NCBI RefSeq assembly: GCF_021730435.1
Contig: NZ_JABWGX010000006.1
Location: 159,701-223,700, forward strand
Length of the DNA stretch: 64,000 bases
From: Xanthobacter agilis
GTDB taxonomy: Bacteria > Pseudomonadota > Alphaproteobacteria > Rhizobiales > Xanthobacteraceae
Direction of reading: 5' to 3'
Part shown: one piece after another, positions 29,486 to 39,551 of the stretch
How positions within the stretch are numbered: the stretch's first letter is position 1
Layout of the letters: each line of letters begins with the position of its first letter
Translations under genes and position numbers: made by a program
The notes under the pieces: generated by a model
Databases searched by the model: none
Seen by the model: only the letters and a program-made list of their open reading frames with translations
Told to the model about the DNA's origin: nothing

Positions 29486-30964
29486 TCATTCGTCGGCTTG
29501 ATCCGATGCGGCCGCCGGCGCATCGAGGTCCGGCCGCGGCATGGCCAGGGGCTTGGGTGACAGCTTTGGCTTTGGCGCTGCGGCGGCGGAGGCCGTGACC
29601 GGCTTTGCACCTTGCGTGGTGGTCTTGGTGCCGCCGGACGATGCTTCCGTTGTGCCGCTCGGCTTCTTCGCGCTCGGCTTCGGTGCGGGCTTTGCGCTGG
29701 AGGCGGTGGCGGGCTTGGTCTTGGAGGCTTTGGCGTCCGCGGGTTTCTTGGTGGTGGCTGCGCTGGCTGCCGCCGGCTTCTTTTTCGGCTTGTCGTCGTC
29801 ATCGGCGGCGTAAGCGGAACCGAGGTCCTGGGGCGCGGTGCGCGTGCCCACAAAGACCGGCACCGGCGGCATGGAGGGCGGCAGCGTCTGCAGCAGATCG
29901 GCGCCGGAGCGCGGCATGGTCGGGTTCCCCGCCGCCAGGGCGAAGGAAATGGCGCTGCTGCTGACGCTCGCCCCGTCGTCGTCGGCCTCGGAGGCCGTCG
30001 CCGCCCGCTTGCCACCGCAGACATAGGGCTTCATGTCGAACGGCTCGCCGCCGGTGTTCTGAATGGCGGAGAGGGTGGGGGCGGCCGACCCGAAGATGCC
30101 CCAGGACGCCTGGAAGCCCTTCTCGAACAGCATCGCCGCTCCCTCCGCGCGGACGGTACCGGAGCGGGCGCCCAGCACCACCGCGATGAGGCGCTTGCCA
30201 CCGCGGGTGGCGGTGGCCACCAGATTGTAACCGGAGCCGCACACGAAGCCGGTCTTCATGCCGTCGGCGCCGGGATAGCGGTCGATCAGGCGGTTGTAGT
30301 TGCGCAGTACCGCCTTGCCGAGCTTGATGGACGGGATGCGGAACAGCATCTCATGCTCGGGGAAATGATAGATCAGCGCCCGCGCCAGGATGGCGAGGTC
30401 GCGGGCGGTGGAGATCTGGCCGGGATCCGGCAGGCCGTTGGGATTGGAATAATGGGTGCCGGACATGCCGAGATGGGCGGCGGTGGCGTTCATCTCGTCC
30501 ACGAAGGCGGGCATGGAGCCGCCCACGCCCTCGGCCACCACCATGGCCATGTCGTTCGCCGACTTCACCAGCACCATCTTGAGCGCGTTGTCGAGGGTGA
30601 CCACGGTGCCGGGCTTGAAGCCCATCTTGGATGGCTGCTGGGAGGCGGCGAGCGGGGAGACGGTGAGCGGCGAGTCCATGGTGAGGCGGCCGTTCTTGAC
30701 CGCGTTCAGCGCCACATAGACCGTCATCAGCTTGGTGACGGAGGCCTGATACCAGGGCTTGCCGGCGTCCTGCTGCTCCAGCACGCGGCCGGTGTCGGCC
30801 TCCACCAGCAAGATCGGATTGGCGTGCGCCGTGCCCGCGGCAAGGCCAGCCACCAGCATGATGCCGGTCGTGAGCTTTGCCGTTGCGGTGCTCAACCGCG
30901 TGCGCCACCGCGCGAAACGCGCAGCTAACGCAGATGCGGCCAGAAGGGATTTCGAGCGCGCCAA
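29486..30964 (-). CDS. dacA: D-alanyl-D-alanine carboxypeptidase (peptidase S11)
   Basis: 492 residues. Penicillin-binding protein that trims the terminal D-Ala of peptidoglycan. The three catalytic motifs are present: SVTK (nucleophile Ser) near residue 74, SAN near 134 and KTG in GMKTGFVCG near 237. Residues about 30-48 form a signal sequence ending THA. After residue 370 comes a disordered Lys/Ala/Pro-rich tail of over 100 residues, likely periplasmic cell-wall binding. The open frame starts with TTG at 30964, preceded by GAGGAG at 9 bases; an internal TTG nearer the signal peptide is an alternative. Confidence 0.9.
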   Translation of the reverse strand: MARSKSLLAASALAARFARWRTRLSTATAKLTTGIMLVAGLAAGTAHANPILLVEADTGRVLEQQDAGKPWYQASVTKLMTVYVALNAVKNGRLTMDSPLTVSPLAASQQPSKMGFKPGTVVTLDNALKMVLVKSANDMAMVVAEGVGGSMPAFVDEMNATAAHLGMSGTHYSNPNGLPDPGQISTARDLAILARALIYHFPEHEMLFRIPSIKLGKAVLRNYNRLIDRYPGADGMKTGFVCGSGYNLVATATRGGKRLIAVVLGARSGTVRAEGAAMLFEKGFQASWGIFGSAAPTLSAIQNTGGEPFDMKPYVCGGKRAATASEADDDGASVSSSAISFALAAGNPTMPRSGADLLQTLPPSMPPVPVFVGTRTAPQDLGSAYAADDDDKPKKKPAAASAATTKKPADAKASKTKPATASSAKPAPKPSAKKPSGTTEASSGGTKTTTQGAKPVTASAAAAPKPKLSPKPLAMPRPDLDAPAAASDQADE

Positions 30965-31161
30965 CCTGTTCCGCTCCTCGTGTTGGAAGGAGGCCCCCGC
31001 CTGAAGGCTTCTTTCCTAGCCGGTTTCGCAGTCGCGGGAAAGTCGAAACCGCGGCGCGGCATCGTCATGGGTGCTGAAATCGCCGCGAGGCGCGTTCAAG
31101 CTCTGCCACATTCTTGCCGAAGTCTGGAACGGCGCAAGAAAACCTTTGGCCGCGCGGTGGT

Positions 31162-32946
31162 TCAGGTCTCCACGATCGGGCCTTTCGCGCGGTCCGCCGC
31201 GACCATGAACTGCGCCCGCGCCAGCGCGGCGAATCGGCCGCCGAGGCGGACCAGCTCGTCGAAAGTGCCGGCTTCCACCACACGGCCGTGCTCGAACACC
31301 AGGATGCGGTCGGCATTGCGGACGGTGGCGAGGCGGTGGGCGATGACGAAGGTGGTGCGGCCCTTCATCACCTCGTCGAGGGCGGCCTGCACCTTGCCTT
31401 CGGTGGCGGCGTCGAGGGCGCTGGTCGCCTCGTCCAGGATCAGGATGGGCGGGTTCTTCAACAGCGCGCGGGCGATGGACAGGCGTTGGCGCTCGCCGCC
31501 GGAGAGGGCGCGGCCGCGCTCGCCGGCCACTGCCTTCAGCCCGAGCGGATTGCGGTCCAGGAGTTCCAAAGCCTGGGCGCGGGCGAGGGCCTCGCGCAGC
31601 TCGGCCTCGGTGGCGTCGGGCTTGCCGACGCGCAGATTGTCCTCGATGGAGCGGTTGAACAAAAGCGGTTCCTGGAACACCACGCCGATACTCTTGCGCA
31701 GCGAGGACAGGGTGGCGTCGCGGATGTCCATGCCGTCGATGCGGATGGCTCCTGATTGCGGATCGAACATCCGGTGCAGCAGGGCGAGCGCGGTGGACTT
31801 GCCGGCCCCGGTGGTACCGACCAAGGCGAAGTTCTGGCCCGGTGCCGCGTGGAAGCTGACGTCCTCCAGCGCCGGCCGCTTGCCGTCATAGGAGAAGGAG
31901 ACGTTGTCGAACACCACATCCCCAGTCACCGGCGGCAGCGGCTTTGCCCCTGGCCGGTCGTGCACGGCGCCGACCGTGTCCAGCACGTCGAAGAACTGGG
32001 TGAGCTGCGGCGCCGACATCATCAGCCGGTTGAAGAAGCTGACCGTGTGATCGAGCCGCCCGATCAGCATGTTGGCGAAGGCCACATAGGTGACGATCTC
32101 GCCGATTCCCGCGAGGCCGTGCACATAGAGCCAGGTGCCGACGAGCAGGATGGCAAGGATGGTGAGCGTGGTGGCCGCCTTGGTGGCCATGGAGACCAGG
32201 GCCCACCACGACAGCACCGGAATCTGCACCGCCAGCACCCGGTTCACCGTATCCCGAAGTCCGCCGACCTCCGCCTCGATCCGGGTGTAGCTCTGGATCA
32301 CGGCGACGTTGCCGAGCGCGTCGGAGGTCTGTTCGGCGAGGTCGGAATTATATTCCTCCACCTGCACCTGCATGCTCTCGGTGCGGCGGATGACGTAGGC
32401 GGTGACGAGGCCGAACACCGCCATCAGCGCGATCAGCACCAGCCCCAGCCGCCAGTTGACCCAGATCCCCACCGGCACCAGCACGATCAGCGAGAAGATG
32501 GCGGCGCAATCGTCGCGGAAGAAGGACAGCCACAGGCCCCACAAGGCGTCCACGCCCTCCAGCATCACCTTCAGCAGGCGGCCGGAATGGGTTTCGCCAT
32601 GAAAGCTGAGCGGCAGTTGCAGCACATGCTCGAAATATTGGGCGAGGACCCCCAGCCGGCGGCGGTGGGAGAGGCGATCGGCATGCAGCGAGATCAGAAC
32701 GCCGGCGCCGATGTTGAACAGCCCGAAGCCCACCCATGCGGCGAGCAGCGGCGTGAGATCGGCGAAAGAGGGCAGCCGCGCGGCCGCCTGGGCATTGGCC
32801 AGGGCCTCGATGATGCGGCCGAACAGGATCGGCTCGGCGAACTGCGCCACGGCCAGGACCAAATTGCCGAAGGCCAGCAGGGCGCCCAGCTTCGCCTGCG
32901 GCCCGAGCAGGGAGAGGGTGCGCAGATAGACGCGGATCAGGTTCAA
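31162..32946 (-). CDS. ndvA: Cyclic beta-1,2-glucan exporter, ABC permease-ATPase fusion
   Basis: 594 residues. N-terminal start [15 protein letters not shown] and [13 protein letters not shown] match NdvA/ChvA exporters, followed by six membrane segments and a full ATPase: Walker [38 protein letters not shown] and the switch His in VIAHRLATV. The start is a TTG at 32946 with GGAG at 7 bases; no ATG fits the family N-terminus. NdvA moves cyclic glucan to the periplasm for osmoadaptation and plant association. No ndvB is in the window. Confidence 0.88.
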   Translation of the reverse strand: MNLIRVYLRTLSLLGPQAKLGALLAFGNLVLAVAQFAEPILFGRIIEALANAQAAARLPSFADLTPLLAAWVGFGLFNIGAGVLISLHADRLSHRRRLGVLAQYFEHVLQLPLSFHGETHSGRLLKVMLEGVDALWGLWLSFFRDDCAAIFSLIVLVPVGIWVNWRLGLVLIALMAVFGLVTAYVIRRTESMQVQVEEYNSDLAEQTSDALGNVAVIQSYTRIEAEVGGLRDTVNRVLAVQIPVLSWWALVSMATKAATTLTILAILLVGTWLYVHGLAGIGEIVTYVAFANMLIGRLDHTVSFFNRLMMSAPQLTQFFDVLDTVGAVHDRPGAKPLPPVTGDVVFDNVSFSYDGKRPALEDVSFHAAPGQNFALVGTTGAGKSTALALLHRMFDPQSGAIRIDGMDIRDATLSSLRKSIGVVFQEPLLFNRSIEDNLRVGKPDATEAELREALARAQALELLDRNPLGLKAVAGERGRALSGGERQRLSIARALLKNPPILILDEATSALDAATEGKVQAALDEVMKGRTTFVIAHRLATVRNADRILVFEHGRVVEAGTFDELVRLGGRFAALARAQFMVAADRAKGPIVET

Positions 32947-33277
32947 GGGGGCTCTCCGCAAGCGCGGCCGCAAGATGGGCCGCGCCCTTGATGCGCCGTG
33001 CCCTCGCCGCGCGCAAGGCGGGGCCGGAAACCGCCCGTTTGGGCTCGCTGCGCCCGGCGTGCGTCGCCGATGTCCGCGTTTGGGCCGGTTCCGGAGATTG
33101 ACGGAAGCCCGCCGCCCCCCTATAAGCCTCGCCAACTCAGGCGGCCCTGGCGGCCGGAGCTCAGTGGGTATTTGCGTGCCGACCTCGTTTCTCGAGGCGG
33201 CAGTGGCGGCGCGAGCCGCTCCCGTGCTGGGCGCCGTTCCTTGGCCGTGACCACCCAAGAATTCGGAGAACAGACCC
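32947..33277. other. Gene-free interval, 331 bases
   Basis: Divergent space between ndvA and rpmH. It holds the rpmH promoter (33098-33126) and about 145 bases of untranslated leader. Nothing else is recognised. Confidence 0.6.
33098..33126 (+). promoter_or_regulatory. Sigma-70-type promoter for rpmH-rnpA-yidC
   Basis: TTGACG (33098-33103), a 17-base spacer, then TATAAG (33121-33126): close to the housekeeping consensus, with optimal spacing. It implies a start near 33133 and a leader of about 145 bases before rpmH, as expected for a highly expressed ribosomal-protein operon. Confidence 0.8.
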
Positions 33278-33412
33278 GTGAAGCGCACTTATCAACCCAG
33301 CAAGCTGGTGCGCAAGCGTCGCCACGGCTTCCGTGCGCGCATGGCGACCCGCAACGGCCGCAAGATCATCGCTGCCCGCCGCACCCACGGCCGCAAGCGT
33401 CTGTCCGCCTGA
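33278..33412 (+). CDS. rpmH: 50S ribosomal protein L34
   Basis: 44 residues, the family's normal size. It begins [18 protein letters not shown] and ends with THGRKRLSA, fully conserved L34. The start codon is GTG at 33278, preceded by GGAGAA. It heads the conserved rpmH-rnpA-(yidD)-yidC cluster. Confidence 0.97.
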   Translation: MKRTYQPSKLVRKRRHGFRARMATRNGRKIIAARRTHGRKRLSA

Positions 33413-33440
33413 CGGCGGGCCGAGCGGAGCCGTGCCGATC

Positions 33441-34088
33441 GTGGATCAGCTCCGCAAGCGCCGTGATTTCCTGGCGGCGGCGAAAGCGGAGCGCGCTGGT
33501 GTCTCCGCTTTTCTGCTTCAGGGCCGCAATCGCGGTGACGAGGGCGATATTCGCATCGGCTTCACGGTCACCAAGAAGACCGGCAACGCGGTGGTGCGCA
33601 ATCGCATCCGCCGGCGTTTGCGTGAGGTGGTGCGTCAAGTGCTGCCCGAGGCCGGGCGCCTTGGCTATGATTATGTGCTGGTGGCCCGCGAGCAGGCGCT
33701 CGCTGCGCCATTCAGCAGTCTCTTGAGCGATCTTGGTCGGGCGCTGCGCAAGCTGCATGATCCGGCGCGTCCGCCGCGCCAGGGGGCGCCGCGACGTCCG
33801 TCGCCGGCGTCTGCGGGTGGCGCACCTGTTGCGGCGGCAACCGACCGCCGTGGCGACGACCCCGCCGACGCGGCAGGATCACATGCGCCGTCGCGGTCCG
33901 CCGGGCCGCGCAAAGGTCGCGGCGCCGGATTTGGCCGCGACGACGCGTCGGCAACCTCCGGCAAGGCCACGCGCGCCGGTGCCCGGCGGGACGACCTCGC
34001 GGCCGGGCGGGCTTCGGCCTCCCATGGCGAAACGCAAATCAGTTCCGATCCCCTGGCGCCATCCGCCGACGGAGGCCATTCGGCATGA
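33441..34088 (+). CDS. rnpA: Ribonuclease P protein component with long C-terminal extension
   Basis: About 215 residues; the usual RnpA is 110-130. The catalytic-protein core is residues 1-115: [18 protein letters not shown] at the start and the RNR signature in [18 protein letters not shown], then [11 protein letters not shown]. It helps the RNA subunit process tRNA 5' ends. The extra 100 residues are Ala/Gly/Arg/Ser-rich and probably disordered. The GTG at 33441 has GGAG 11 bases upstream; a GTG three codons earlier is the alternative. The stop overlaps the yidC ATG by 4 bases (ATGA); yidD, often found between them, is missing. Confidence 0.88.
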   Translation: MDQLRKRRDFLAAAKAERAGVSAFLLQGRNRGDEGDIRIGFTVTKKTGNAVVRNRIRRRLREVVRQVLPEAGRLGYDYVLVAREQALAAPFSSLLSDLGRALRKLHDPARPPRQGAPRRPSPASAGGAPVAAATDRRGDDPADAAGSHAPSRSAGPRKGRGAGFGRDDASATSGKATRAGARRDDLAAGRASASHGETQISSDPLAPSADGGHSA

Positions 34089-35914
34089 GTGACAACCGCA
34101 ATATGATCATCGCCATCGCAGTGTCGGTGGCGATTCTCATTGGCTGGCAATATTTCTTCGGCATGCCGCAAGCGGAGCGGCAACGGCAGGCGGCGGAACA
34201 GCAGCGCATCGCGGCGCAGCAAGAGGCGCAGAAGGCCGAGAGCACGGCGCCCACGCCCGGCACTGTGCCCGCGCCCGGAGCGGTGCCGCAGGCCGGTGCC
34301 ACACCGTCCGTGACGCGGCCGCTGACCCGTGAGCAGGCCGTGGACGCCACCCCCCGCGCCCGCATCGAAACGCCGCGGCTGAAAGGCTCCATCTCCCTCA
34401 AGGGGGGGCGCGTCGACGATCTGCTGCTCACTGAGTATCATGAGACGGTGGACCCGAAGAGCCCGAACATCGTTCTGCTCTCCCCCTCGGGCGCGCCCAA
34501 CCCGTTCTATGCGGAATTCGGCTGGACCTCGGTGGCCGGTGCCACGGCGAAAGTGCCGGGGCCGGATACGCTGTGGACATCCAGCAGCGGTACACTCACT
34601 CCGCAGACGCCCCTCGTCTTCACCTGGGACAATGGCGACGGCCTGGTCTTCCGCCGCACCTTTACCGTGGACGACCATTACATGTTCGCCGTGAAGGATG
34701 AGGTGGACAACAAGACCTCCGCCCCGGTGACGCTTTATCCTTATGCCCTGGTCTCGCGCCACGGCGTGCCGCAAACCGCCGGCTTCTACATCCTGCACGA
34801 GGGCCTGATCGGCGTGCTCGGCGACAACGGCCTGCAGGAAGTCACCTACGCCAAGGTCGACAAGGAGAAGCCGCAGACCTTCTCCGCCACCGGCGGCTGG
34901 CTCGGCATCACCGACAAATATTGGGCGGCCACCGTCATTCCCGACCAGAGCGTCAAGTTTGACGCCAAATTCTCCAGCGCCATGCTGGGAGGCACCCAGA
35001 CCTTCCAGGCGGACTTCCTCGCCGCGCCCAAGACGGTGGAGCCCGGCGGCAGCATCGCTGCCACGTCGCAGCTCTTCGCCGGCGCCAAAGTGGTGCAGGT
35101 GGTTGATGGTTACCAAAAGACCTACGGTATCGACCGCTTCGATCTGCTGATCGACTGGGGCTGGTTCTACTTCATCACCAAGCCGTTGTTCCTGGTGCTG
35201 GATTGGATTTACAAGCTGGTCGGAAACTTCGGTGTCGCCATCTTGATCGTGACGGTGATCCTGAAGGGCATCTTCTTCCCGCTGGCCAATAAGTCCTATG
35301 CCTCCATGGCCAAGATGAAGGCGGTGCAGCCGGAACTCACCGCCATCCGCGAGCGCTACGCCGACGACAAGGCGAAGCAGCAGCAGGCGATGATGGAGCT
35401 GTACAAGAAGGAGAAGATCAATCCGGTGGCGGGTTGCCTGCCGATTGTGATCCAGATCCCGGTGTTCTTCGCCCTCTACAAGGTGCTGTTCGTGACCATC
35501 GAGATGCGGCACGCGCCCTTCTTCGGCTGGATTCGCGACCTGTCCGCGCCCGACCCGACCACCATCTTCAACCTGTTTGGGCTCATTCCGTGGGATCCGG
35601 GCTCGGTTCCGGTGATCGGCAGCTATCTGCTGCTGGGCGCGTGGCCGATCATCATGGGCGTCACCATGTGGGTGCAGATGAAGCTGAATCCCGCCCCGCC
35701 GGACCCGACCCAGCAGGCGATCTTCAACTGGATGCCCATCATCTTCACCTTCATGCTGGCCCATTTCGCGGCGGGCCTGGTGATCTACTGGGCGTGGAAC
35801 AACACCTTGTCGGTCGCCCAGCAGGCTTTGATCATGAAGCGCAATGGCGTGAAGATCGAGCTTTGGGACAACGTCAAGGGTGCTTTCAAACGCAAGCAGT
35901 CGGCCAAGAGCTGA
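34085..35914 (+). CDS. yidC: Membrane protein insertase
   Basis: 609 residues, Gram-negative length. One N-terminal membrane anchor ([20 protein letters not shown]), a large periplasmic beta domain (about 60-355), then five-TM core: [57 protein letters not shown] and [20 protein letters not shown]. The conserved arginine of the hydrophilic groove is in the first core helix region. Inserts inner-membrane proteins with or without SecYEG. ATGA-coupled to rnpA. Confidence 0.97.
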   Translation: MSDNRNMIIAIAVSVAILIGWQYFFGMPQAERQRQAAEQQRIAAQQEAQKAESTAPTPGTVPAPGAVPQAGATPSVTRPLTREQAVDATPRARIETPRLKGSISLKGGRVDDLLLTEYHETVDPKSPNIVLLSPSGAPNPFYAEFGWTSVAGATAKVPGPDTLWTSSSGTLTPQTPLVFTWDNGDGLVFRRTFTVDDHYMFAVKDEVDNKTSAPVTLYPYALVSRHGVPQTAGFYILHEGLIGVLGDNGLQEVTYAKVDKEKPQTFSATGGWLGITDKYWAATVIPDQSVKFDAKFSSAMLGGTQTFQADFLAAPKTVEPGGSIAATSQLFAGAKVVQVVDGYQKTYGIDRFDLLIDWGWFYFITKPLFLVLDWIYKLVGNFGVAILIVTVILKGIFFPLANKSYASMAKMKAVQPELTAIRERYADDKAKQQQAMMELYKKEKINPVAGCLPIVIQIPVFFALYKVLFVTIEMRHAPFFGWIRDLSAPDPTTIFNLFGLIPWDPGSVPVIGSYLLLGAWPIIMGVTMWVQMKLNPAPPDPTQQAIFNWMPIIFTFMLAHFAAGLVIYWAWNNTLSVAQQALIMKRNGVKIELWDNVKGAFKRKQSAKS

Positions 35915-35917
35915 AGT

Positions 35918-35974
35918 CCCCCCCAACAGAGCGCCGCCGATCGCGAGATCCGGCGGCGCTCTGCGTTGGGGGGG
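35918..35974 (+). terminator. Long stem-loop terminator after yidC
   Basis: CCCCCCAACAGAGCGCCGCCG (split here for length: arms 35918-35939 and 35951-35973) folds into a stem of about 20 bp with a two-base bulge and an 11-base loop. No T-run, but position directly after the yidC stop and its stability indicate a transcription end or mRNA-protecting stem. Confidence 0.65.
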
Positions 35975-36015
35975 GCGAAGCCGTCTCGGGCCGCCCTGCG
36001 GAAGCGAAGCTGCGA

Positions 36016-36041
36016 ATTACGTGACCATATTGACACGTAAT
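36016..36041. promoter_or_regulatory. Palindromic operator for the ArsR-SRPBCC regulator
   Basis: Perfect 8-bp inverted repeat ATTACGTG (36016-36023) and CACGTAAT (36034-36041) with a 10-base spacer, 22 bases before the likely start codon. Twelve-two-twelve-like palindromes in this position are typical ArsR-family autoregulatory operators. It overlaps an upstream in-frame ATG, which argues that translation begins further on. Confidence 0.65.
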
Positions 36042-36063
36042 GAAAACGGCACATAATAAGCAT

Positions 36064-36834
36064 ATGGACGATGTTTTCGCGGCGCTCGCAAATCCTGTGC
36101 GCCGTGCGCTGCTCGATTTTCTTAAGGGAAAAGACGGGCAGACGCTGGGCGAGCTGGAGCGACAGACGCAGCTCACGCGGTTCGGTGTGATGAAGCACCT
36201 CAAGGTGCTGGAGGACGCGCGCCTAGTGCTCACGCGTAAGGTGGGGCGGGAGAAGCATCACTATCTCAATCCCGCGCCGATTCAGCTTGTGAGCGACCGC
36301 TGGATCTCGCGCTACGCCGCGCCCCAGGTGGCCGCCATGGCGAACTTGAAGGCTCTACTGGAGGCAAACGACCCCATGTCTACCGTGCCGACTCATGTCT
36401 ATGAGCTCTTCATCCGGGCCACGCCCGAAGCCCTTTGGGCGGTGTTGACGGACGATAGCAAGACCCCCCTCTACGAGCATTTCAACATGACAAGCCGCAC
36501 CGACTGGCGCGTGGGCGGCGCGCGGGAATATTTCATGGGCGAGCGGCGGGTGATCGAGGGCCAGCTGGTGGAAATTGATCCCCCCCGGCGCATCGTGATG
36601 ACGTTCTCAGCGCAGTGGGCGCCCGATGTCGCCGTGGACAGGCCCTCCCGCGTCACATGGGAGATCACGCCGATTGGAACGGACGCCTGCAAGCTCACGC
36701 TCATCCATGACGGATTTGGTGGCGAAACCGCGACGTCGAAGGCCGTGGCGCACGGCTGGCCAGAGGGCCTCTCGCGTCTTAAGACCCTGGTGGAAACCGG
36801 AGTCGCCTTCGTGGTGGCACCGTCGGCAGCCTGA
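36064..36834 (+). CDS. ArsR-family HTH fused to SRPBCC (AHSA1-like) domain
   Basis: 256 residues from the ATG at 36064 (MDDVFAALANPVRRALLDFL), the family's normal N-terminus; an ATG at 36040 lies inside the operator. Residues 1-85 are a winged helix (LGELERQTQLTRFGVMKHLKVLEDARLV) without the usual arsenic-binding ELCVC cysteines. Residues 110-250 are an AHSA1/SRPBCC ligand-binding fold (YELFIRATPEALWAVLTD, PPRRIVMTFSAQW). Such fusions repress their own gene and are released by a hydrophobic or other ligand, unknown here. Confidence 0.85.
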   Translation: MDDVFAALANPVRRALLDFLKGKDGQTLGELERQTQLTRFGVMKHLKVLEDARLVLTRKVGREKHHYLNPAPIQLVSDRWISRYAAPQVAAMANLKALLEANDPMSTVPTHVYELFIRATPEALWAVLTDDSKTPLYEHFNMTSRTDWRVGGAREYFMGERRVIEGQLVEIDPPRRIVMTFSAQWAPDVAVDRPSRVTWEITPIGTDACKLTLIHDGFGGETATSKAVAHGWPEGLSRLKTLVETGVAFVVAPSAA

Positions 36835-36850
36835 CGCGGTTGCGCAAAGA

Positions 36851-36880
36851 AAATGCCCCGGACCAGCCGGGGCATTTTTG
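36851..36880. terminator. Bidirectional terminator between the ArsR-SRPBCC gene and hemA
   Basis: AAATGCCCCGG, 5-base loop, CCGGGGCATTTTT: a GC-rich stem flanked by A-run on one side and T-run on the other, so it can stop transcription from both convergent genes. Confidence 0.9.
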
Positions 36881-36902
36881 CATTCAAGTCTGACGAATGG
36901 CC

Positions 36903-38186
36903 TCAGCCGCCGGCCACCGGCAACGGGATCGGGGCCGGGCCGAGGGCGACGCGTCGCGAATTGGCGCGCTCGACCACGCGGTCGGCATAAGGCAGTTCCA
37001 GCCGCTCCCACACATCCGAGAGCGCCGTCGCCAGATGGGCGATGAGGGCGTCGTCATGGAAGGGCGTGGGCGTGATGCGCAGGCGTTCGCTGCCGCGCGG
37101 CACGGTGGGGTAGTTGATGGGCTGGATGTAGATGCCATATTCGGCCAGCAGAAGGTCGCTGGCCATCTTGCAGGCCTTGGCGTCGCCCACCATCACCGGA
37201 ACGATGTGGGTGGGGGTCTCCAGCTGCGGCAGGCCTGCGGCGGCCAAGGCCGCTTTCACTTTCGCGACCTGCGCGCGCTGGCCCTCGCGTTCGGCCTGTG
37301 AGTCCTTCAGATGGCGCACGGAGGCGGCGGCGGCCGCCGCCACCGCGGGAGGCAGGGCGGTGGTGAAGATGAAGCCCGGCGCATAGGAGCGAACCGCATC
37401 GATGATGACGCGCTTGCCGGTGATGTAGCCGCCGACCACGCCAAAGGCTTTGCCCAGTGTGCCCTCGATGACGTCCACCCGGTGCATTGCCCCGTCGCGC
37501 TCGGCGACGCCGCCGCCGCGCGCGCCATACATGCCGACCGCATGCACCTCGTCCAGATAGGTCATGGCGCCATAGCGCTCGGCGAGATCGCAGATACCAT
37601 TGATGGGGGAGATGTCCCCGTCCATGGAATAGACGCTCTCGAAGGCGATCAGCTTGGGCCGGTCGCCCGCCGCCTGCAGCAGCTCTTCCAGATGGTCGAG
37701 GTCGTTGTGGCGGAAGATGGCCTTCTGCCGCCCGCCGTGGCGCACGCCCTCGATCATCGAGTTGTGGTTGAGCTCGTCCGAGAGCACCACGCAATCGGGA
37801 ATGAGCTTCACGATGGTGGAGATGCCGGTGTCGTTGGAAATGTAGCCCGACGTGAAGACGAGGCCCGATTCCTTGCCATGGAGATCGGCCAGCTCGCGCT
37901 CCAGCATCACGATCTCATGGCTGTTGCCGGAGATGTTGCGGGTGCCGCCGGCGCCGGCGCCGCGGGCCTGGGCCGCGCCGCACATGGCCTCGATCACGGC
38001 CGGGTGGCTGCCCATGCCCAGATAATCGTTGGAGCACCACACGACGATGTCGCGGGGGCCGCCTGGAGAATGCCACACCGCGCGCGGGAAATGGCGCGCG
38101 TCGCGCTCGATCTCGGCAAAGGTACGATAGCGGCGCTCCTTGCGCAGAGCGTCGATGGCTTCAGCGAAGAAATGATCGTAATTCAT
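36903..38186 (-). CDS. hemA: 5-aminolevulinate synthase
   Basis: 427 residues. PLP enzyme that condenses glycine and succinyl-CoA, the alphaproteobacterial (Shemin) entry to haem and bacteriochlorophyll. Starts [20 protein letters not shown], then [37 protein letters not shown] and the PLP lysine in [14 protein letters not shown]. An in-frame ATG 57 bases upstream at 38243 would lie at or before the predicted transcript start, so it is rejected. An FNR/FixK-type box lies upstream, suggesting oxygen control. Confidence 0.95.
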   Translation of the reverse strand: MNYDHFFAEAIDALRKERRYRTFAEIERDARHFPRAVWHSPGGPRDIVVWCSNDYLGMGSHPAVIEAMCGAAQARGAGAGGTRNISGNSHEIVMLERELADLHGKESGLVFTSGYISNDTGISTIVKLIPDCVVLSDELNHNSMIEGVRHGGRQKAIFRHNDLDHLEELLQAAGDRPKLIAFESVYSMDGDISPINGICDLAERYGAMTYLDEVHAVGMYGARGGGVAERDGAMHRVDVIEGTLGKAFGVVGGYITGKRVIIDAVRSYAPGFIFTTALPPAVAAAAAASVRHLKDSQAEREGQRAQVAKVKAALAAAGLPQLETPTHIVPVMVGDAKACKMASDLLLAEYGIYIQPINYPTVPRGSERLRITPTPFHDDALIAHLATALSDVWERLELPYADRVVERANSRRVALGPAPIPLPVAGG

Positions 38187-38241
38187 TCCGGACCCTGCAG
38201 ACGGCGCGCGGATCGCGGGCAAACGATCCTGCGTTTTTTCC

Positions 38242-38283
38242 ATATTATGATGTCACACTGCTCCTTGTATCGATGCCAATCAA
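38242..38283 (-). promoter_or_regulatory. FNR/FixK-type box and promoter of hemA
   Basis: On the minus strand TTGATTGGCATCGA (38283-38270) matches the FNR/FixK consensus TTGAT-N4-ATCAA at 9 of 10 positions. A -10-like CATAAT/TAATAT lies at 38249-38242. With a transcription start near 38236, the box centre sits about 41 bases upstream, the activating (class II) position. Confidence 0.6.
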
Positions 38284-38364
38284 GGGCGCGTGAGGGGTGC
38301 GCGGCGATCGAGCGCGGGTGCGGCGGGGCAGGGGGGGCGGAAAGGGCGTGGGCGCAGCGCCCGT

Positions 38365-38904
38365 TCAGCGGGTGAGAGGGGGGAGCTGGGGCAGAAATGC
38401 CTCGAAATTGGCCGACACCTGTTCACGCGAACCGGCGACTGCGACCACAGTGACCGTCGCTGCGGGGCCGGGAAGGAGACCGTTCAGCGCGAACATCTTG
38501 GTGCCGTCGCCGTAAGTGCGGTCCTGCCAGGCGGTGAAGACCTGGACCCCATCCTGCATTGAGATGGCGCGTAGGCTCACCACCGATTTCAGCCCCGGAT
38601 TGAGGGCGATGTCGCCAGCGTTGTTGTCCGCCTGGAGCTTCATGAAGAGTTCGAGTGTGATCCCGGACAGAACCTCGTGGTGGCGATAGATGGTCATAAG
38701 GGCGTCCGGCCCCCCACAGCTGGCCGACTGGCATCGAAATATGATCATGCTGCCCCGGGGCGGCATCTGCAGCCAGCCTTCCACCACGGGCAGTCGGCGC
38801 GACTCGGCTGCCGACGCCGGAGCGGTACCGCCAGCCCAAAGAACCAAGAGCAGCCCCAACACGACAGTTTGAAACAGGGTGCGTCGGATCCGATTTTCGC
38901 GCAT
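38365..38904 (-). CDS. Secreted protein of unknown function
   Basis: 179 residues. Signal peptide (residues about 9-33, hydrophobic VVLGLLLVLWAGG, cleavage after ASAA). The mature protein has a pair of cysteines (FRCQSASC) that could form a disulfide. It then shows alternating beta-type sequence (SVVSLRAISMQDGVQVFTAWQD, read as two pieces). I see no enzyme motif and do not recognise the family. Divergent from the decarboxylase leader. Confidence 0.65.
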   Translation of the reverse strand: MRENRIRRTLFQTVVLGLLLVLWAGGTAPASAAESRRLPVVEGWLQMPPRGSMIIFRCQSASCGGPDALMTIYRHHEVLSGITLELFMKLQADNNAGDIALNPGLKSVVSLRAISMQDGVQVFTAWQDRTYGDGTKMFALNGLLPGPAATVTVVAVAGSREQVSANFEAFLPQLPPLTR

Positions 38905-39551
38905 GAAGAGCCTGTGGGGAGCGGCGAGTACAATGAACAGTTGAGTGACTTTAGAGCTCCTCCGCGAAGATTGTCGCCTTGATTTTCATCAAATTGCCGC
39001 TTGCGTCGGCAGGGAGAATCCCCTACATCCGCCCTCGCCCATATTCGCACGTGCCTGTGGTCGCGTGTCGGTCGGTAGGATCTCCGGACAAGAGGCCGGA
39101 AAGCTGCCAGGACGACCGATAGCCGGAGGGAACCGGCCCACCCCGCTCCTCAATGCGGGGGACGTGACTTGAAGCAACGACGTAAGGGCTTTTTTGGTCT
39201 CAGTCGGCCCTCCAAAGGTCGGCGGCACTGAAGAGGCACTACATCTTGCCGGCCGTGCGGAGCGGGATTTCCCTCTCCAAACGTGCGCAATCGTCTCAAC
39301 TCTCCTGGCTATGCTCGGGCGGGATGAGCGGCTGCCGTTCGGTCCCATGATGCGGCCGGTTGAAAGACCGGCGAAGCGGGCACGGCCCGCGGCTTGGCTC
39401 GGCGCGTCCACATCGCCGCTCCGCCGCTGGTGCATGCCCCGACTGGGCCGGTACTCCACCTTCGTGTCGAAGGCGGAAGCGGCTTTGTTCGTCCTGTCGG
39501 CGCGCGGCTCGTCCGCGCTTCACGAGGCTTCAGGTCACGGGGGAGGACACC
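38905..39551 (+). promoter_or_regulatory. Long leader of the decarboxylase gene, possible speF-type RNA
   Basis: A 647-base gene-free interval. From about 39040 to the decarboxylase start the plus strand is rich in RNA-like stems, for example CCGGAGGGAACCGG, CCCCGCTCCTCAATGCGGGG and a T-run GGCTTTTTTGG near 39190. A conserved structured leader, the speF motif, is known upstream of ornithine decarboxylase in alphaproteobacteria; position and length fit. I cannot verify the consensus, so this is an inference. The leftmost part also holds the minus-strand promoter of the secreted-protein gene. Confidence 0.35.

Noticed and set aside
38187..38243. Longer hemA start at the ATG at 38243
   Set aside because: It lies at or upstream of the predicted transcription start and adds residues not seen in the family.
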